From: Rhizobiales bacterium UBA3584
GTDB taxonomy: Bacteria; Pseudomonadota; Alphaproteobacteria; Rhizobiales; Devosiaceae
Length of the DNA stretch: 28,951 bases
Direction of reading: 5' to 3'
Assembly: GCA_002375765.1 (NCBI GenBank)
Contig: DFMV01000054.1
Coordinates: forward strand, 1-28,951
Shown here: one piece after another, positions 24,497 through 28,951 of the stretch
Numbering within the stretch: position 1 is the first letter of the stretch
Layout: every line of letters starts with the position of its first letter
Position numbers and translations under genes: made by a program
The notes under the pieces: generated by a model
Told to the model about the DNA's origin: nothing
The model's database searches: none
What the model saw: the letters and a program-made list of their open reading frames with translations, nothing else

Positions 24497-24524
24497 AAAG
24501 GCCGGGGCTAGCGCTCCGGCCTTT
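24497..24524. terminator. Bidirectional intrinsic terminator
   Basis: A perfect 9-bp stem AAAGGCCGG/CCGGCCTTT with a 10-nt loop lies between the convergent OmpA-family and GyrI-like genes. T-rich bases follow on both strands. The GyrI-like stop codon lies in the loop. Confidence 0.8.
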
Positions 24525-25137
24525 CCTTTACCGGTTGCCGCAAGACCGTTTTGAGTTTTTCAGGCGCTGTCTTGCGCGGATCGCCAAGATAGATTTCGTG
24601 ATGTTTGCCGGTGGGCACCCATCCATTTTCGGGCAGATAGTGATCGTGCATCCGGGCCAGAACGGGCCCTTCCTCATCATACGAGCCGATGTGAAGCACC
24701 TGCACGGCCCTGCCTTCCTCCAGCGCCTCGACCCGCAACAGATCCAACGCCGGCGGTTGCTTCTTTTTGCGGACCGCCTCGATGGTTGACGCAATCATCG
24801 CCGGACCGATCCAGTCTGGCACCATGATCATCATCGTCCAGTCCCATTTGTCCTTCTCACGGGCAACAAAACTCCGCATATTCTTTGCCCACCACAGCCC
24901 TTCGAGCGGCGGGACGGTGTAATCCCTGTTCAATTGGGCCTTGGAGGCGAATTTTAGCGCATAGGCGACGCCATAGAGTGTCTCGACCGCCTCACGATAG
25001 GACCGCTCGACATTGGGATCCCCGTGCCCGTCGATCATCAGAAACCGCATGGTGGGCACGTCGACGACGTGGAAACCTTTCGACTTTGTCGGGCCGTATA
25101 GCGATTTGAGCTGCTTTTTGAAGTCGACCTTTTCCAA
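24508..25137 (-). CDS. GyrI-like (SOUL-type) small-molecule-binding domain protein
   Basis: The likely start is TTG 25137 (residues LEKVDFKKQL), with GGAG 8 nt upstream, giving 209 aa; the open frame extends hundreds of bases further, but only antisense to the next gene. Family features are TMRFLMIDGHGDPN near 30-43, WWAKNMRSFV and the C-terminal HDHYLPENGWVPTGKHHEIY. GyrI-like domains bind small hydrophobic ligands and occur alone or fused to AraC/MerR regulators; this one is alone. No DNA-binding domain is present, so a regulator role is unlikely. Confidence 0.9.
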   Translation of the reverse strand: MEKVDFKKQLKSLYGPTKSKGFHVVDVPTMRFLMIDGHGDPNVERSYREAVETLYGVAYALKFASKAQLNRDYTVPPLEGLWWAKNMRSFVAREKDKWDWTMMIMVPDWIGPAMIASTIEAVRKKKQPPALDLLRVEALEEGRAVQVLHIGSYDEEGPVLARMHDHYLPENGWVPTGKHHEIYLGDPRKTAPEKLKTVLRQPVKERPER

Positions 25138-25266
25138 TACCAATTCTCCACCCGCTTGGACGCAAGGATAAGGAGCCTCCTTAAAGATTGGAAAGATTTC
25201 TTGCGCAGTTTGCCCGCAATCCCCATTTGTGTGCTTCAGGAAAATATCGGAGATTCTTTTTACGCA

Positions 25267-25878
25267 ATGTTCGACATCGACAAGATCGTAACGGCCCTCA
25301 AGACCGATCCAAACATGCAGCGCACAGCCGGTGCAGGCGCCGCAGGCCTCGCTGCGGGCATGCTGCTGGGCGGTGGAAGCATCAAGAAGATTGCCAAATA
25401 TGGCGCCCTCGCTGCGATCGGTGGTCTCGCCTACAACGCCTGGCAGAAAAGCCGGCAGGACAACACCGCCCCGGATGTCGAAACCCCTCCCCCGGGCCCG
25501 TTCATGCCCGCGCCGTCCGACGAGATCGGACAGGAGGCGCTGGGTAAGGCATTGGTGCGCGCCATGATTTCGGCCGCCAAGGCTGATGGGCGTATCGACG
25601 GGGACGAAAAGGAGCGCATATTCCAACGGCTCGAGGACATGAGCCTGTCTGCCCAGGAAAAGGCATTTGTGTTTGATGAGCTTTCGACCCCGCTCGATAT
25701 CGAAGCGGTGGTGCGCGGTGCCGATACGCCCGAACACGCCGCCGAGATATACGCGGCCTCACTCGTTGCTATCGACGCCGACACGGCAACCGAACGCGCC
25801 TATCTTGAAGCCCTGGCCAGCCGTCTCGGCCTGCCCGACGCGCTGGTGGCCGAAATTCACAAGGCTGCGGCTCGTTAG
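25267..25878 (+). CDS. DUF533 / TerB-like inner-membrane-associated protein
   Basis: I chose ATG 25267 (MFDIDKIVTALKTDP) because it begins with the conserved DUF533 opening. The frame extends to 25156, where sequence is not protein-like and overlaps the divergent gene's leader. GGAG lies about 14 nt upstream, which is far. The 203-aa protein has a glycine/alanine-rich hydrophobic part (AGAGAAGLAAGMLLGGGSIK, YGALAAIGGLAYNAW), a Pro-rich linker, and a TerB-like helical domain (ALVRAMISAAKADGRIDGDE; a DxDGxID-like motif typical of metal-binding TerB folds). Function is unknown. Confidence 0.88.
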   Translation: MFDIDKIVTALKTDPNMQRTAGAGAAGLAAGMLLGGGSIKKIAKYGALAAIGGLAYNAWQKSRQDNTAPDVETPPPGPFMPAPSDEIGQEALGKALVRAMISAAKADGRIDGDEKERIFQRLEDMSLSAQEKAFVFDELSTPLDIEAVVRGADTPEHAAEIYAASLVAIDADTATERAYLEALASRLGLPDALVAEIHKAAAR

Positions 25879-25944
25879 AATTTTCGGGAACGAATCGCGG
25901 GTTTTGCGCTTAACATTGATCGAACGTGGAAGCGGGAGGTTGGC

Positions 25945-26118
25945 ATGACCTATCTCGACCCGGATCAGACGCGCCATGCAGGCTTTGGCCACATCGTCCT
26001 GCGAGTTGTCGCGATCCTCGCCGTCCTGGCTTTTGCCTGGTTTGCCCTCACTGTCGGTAGCGAGAACTCAACGGGGCGTCCCGAAATCGTTCCCGAACCG
26101 ACAGTCAGCACGTCCTGA
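25945..26118 (+). CDS. Small single-pass membrane protein, 57 aa
   Basis: ATG 25945 has a strong GGGAGG 5 nt upstream. The product begins MTYLDPDQTRHAGFGHI, then a hydrophobic helix VLRVVAILAVLAFAWFALTV (about 18-37), then a short polar tail ending EPTVSTS. It is too short for most gene callers, but the ribosome site and the clean transmembrane helix support it. No family is recognised. It converges with the 74-aa gene, 8 bp away. Confidence 0.65.
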   Translation: MTYLDPDQTRHAGFGHIVLRVVAILAVLAFAWFALTVGSENSTGRPEIVPEPTVSTS

Positions 26119-26126
26119 CGTCCACC

Positions 26127-26351
26127 CTACTTCTTGCCGCTGCGCTTGATCGACGTGATCTTGAGCGGCGGCACACCCGATTTTTCCGAAATTGCCCGGT
26201 CCTGATCCATAATCGCGGTCAGCGCCGGTTCATCGCCATCGAGCCCGCCAAGCAACCCGGCATCCACCTTGCGGTTGGATCGTTGGCTGCCATCCTCATA
26301 GACGATGTCGAAAAGCACGAACTCCGTGCGCATGGTTGGCTTTCTGGCCAT
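26127..26351 (-). CDS. Hypothetical protein, 74 aa
   Basis: ATG 26351 (MARKPTMRTEFVLFDIVYED) with GGAAA upstream; a longer frame to 26426 includes a hairpin and is unlikely to be coding. It is a small soluble protein with a beta-strand opening, GLLGGLDGDEPALTAIMDQD in the middle and a basic end (IKRSGKK). I recognise no domain, but it reads as a genuine conserved type of small protein, and its position between core genes fits. Confidence 0.7.
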   Translation of the reverse strand: MARKPTMRTEFVLFDIVYEDGSQRSNRKVDAGLLGGLDGDEPALTAIMDQDRAISEKSGVPPLKITSIKRSGKK

Positions 26352-26377
26352 AGGGTTTCCAATCTTGAAATTGAACA

Positions 26378-26401
26378 GGGCTGTCGCCAGCGCGACAGCC
26401 C
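26378..26401. terminator. Long perfect hairpin between hlyU-family and 74-aa genes
   Basis: A perfect 10-bp stem GGGCTGTCGC/GCGACAGCCC with a CAGC loop. On the minus strand it lies 59 nt after the hlyU-family stop and 27 nt before the next ATG, followed by TGTTCAATTTC. It is a terminator or a leader structure. On the plus strand it is followed by ATCTTTGATTTTT. Confidence 0.5.
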
Positions 26402-26459
26402 ATCTTTGATTTTTGCAGAGCGACAAACCTGGAGCGCGTCCGGAAAATGTAGGAATTCT

Positions 26460-26744
26460 CTAGTCGAACAGGAAGCGGCCCTGCTCTTTGATGATTTGCC
26501 GGCCTTTGCCTAGGGTCGCGGCGACGCAGTCATCCTTGTTGGAAAATTTGTCGGCCCGGATGAAGGAATAGGTCTTGGTCTCCCCATCGATCTCTTTCTC
26601 GATGGTTCCGGCGATCTGATATTCACCGCCCGCTTTCATCAAACTCGCCTTGATGAGATAGCCCTCGAACTCTTCCTGGGCGTCGACACTGGGCGCTGCT
26701 GGCTGCTTTTCGCCACCACCGAACAGATTTTTCCAAAACGACAT
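26460..26744 (-). CDS. HlyU family protein, 94 aa
   Basis: ATG 26744 (MSFWKNLFGGG) with GGAGG 7 nt upstream; the frame extends upstream without further conserved sequence. It matches the HlyU family: EEFEGYLIKASLMKAGGEYQ, AGTIEKEIDGETKTYSFIRA and LGKGRQIIKEQGRFLF. Despite the family name (from a Vibrio haemolysin activator), alphaproteobacterial members are short and have no visible helix-turn-helix, so transcriptional activity should not be assumed. It follows rpoD after 70 bp that include a 7-bp perfect hairpin (26767-26783) without a U run. Confidence 0.88.
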   Translation of the reverse strand: MSFWKNLFGGGEKQPAAPSVDAQEEFEGYLIKASLMKAGGEYQIAGTIEKEIDGETKTYSFIRADKFSNKDDCVAATLGKGRQIIKEQGRFLFD

Positions 26745-26814
26745 CGCAAAGCCTCCATATGCACGAGGCGGCCATTGGCCGCCCCGATTTGTCACCAGCT
26801 TAACGCCAGCTGGA

Positions 26815-28887
<2,073 letters not shown>

Positions 28888-28951
28888 ATAGTTCGCTCTC
28901 CTGAGCCGCACCATGGTTTGCGGCACTGGTGTCATCACCCGATGATCGCAC

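Overview
The window looks like chromosome of a GC-rich alphaproteobacterium, probably Hyphomicrobiales (a Devosia or Pelagibacterium relative is my guess). The basis is the primary sigma factor RpoD with an acidic insert, together with DUF533, HlyU-family, YjbQ and SIMPL genes on the right. I could run no taxonomic search. The window has two unlike halves, meeting at a CAU-anticodon tRNA gene at 19016-19092.

Left half, accessory (1-19015). Positions 1-9297 hold a composite DNA-modification and restriction-type defence locus. Four head-to-tail plus-strand genes, overlapping or 1 nt apart, encode a GHKL (paraMORC/MutL-like) ATPase cut by the window edge, a Z1-domain superfamily-II helicase-like ATPase, a PD-(D/E)XK nuclease-like protein (DUF4420) and an AIPR protein. 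They are followed by a divergent pair, a 5-methylcytosine DNA methyltransferase (minus) and a Vsr mismatch endonuclease (plus). The methylase probably marks self DNA, Vsr repairs T:G mismatches left by 5mC deamination, and the four-gene block is the likely effector.

Positions 9376-16589 are one long minus-strand run of about a dozen small, mostly uncharacterised genes, many joined by ATGA overlaps. They include a Lon-type AAA+ ATPase, a metallophosphoesterase, two proteins sharing a Cys-rich module, an HTH protein, and two small reading frames broken by frameshifts. The run starts at a good sigma70-type promoter embedded in an inverted repeat (16637-16678). It resembles the early or cargo genes of a phage, plasmid or integrative element, but I see no integrase, capsid, terminase or relaxase gene. 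Two small minus-strand genes with a terminator between them (16752-17321) and a plus-strand pair of unrecognised genes (17417-18926) fill the space up to the tRNA.

Right half, housekeeping (19016-28951). In order: tRNA; a secreted SIMPL/DUF541 protein; a TauE/SafE permease; YjbQ; a Pro/Ala/Glu-rich single-pass protein; a large Pro/Ala/Glu-rich OmpA-family envelope protein with an internal duplication; a GyrI-like protein; a DUF533 protein; a 57-aa membrane protein; a 74-aa hypothetical; a HlyU-family protein; and rpoD. Several genes here end in clear intrinsic terminators. No stretch longer than 300 bases lacks a gene. No CRISPR array, insertion sequence or rRNA was seen.
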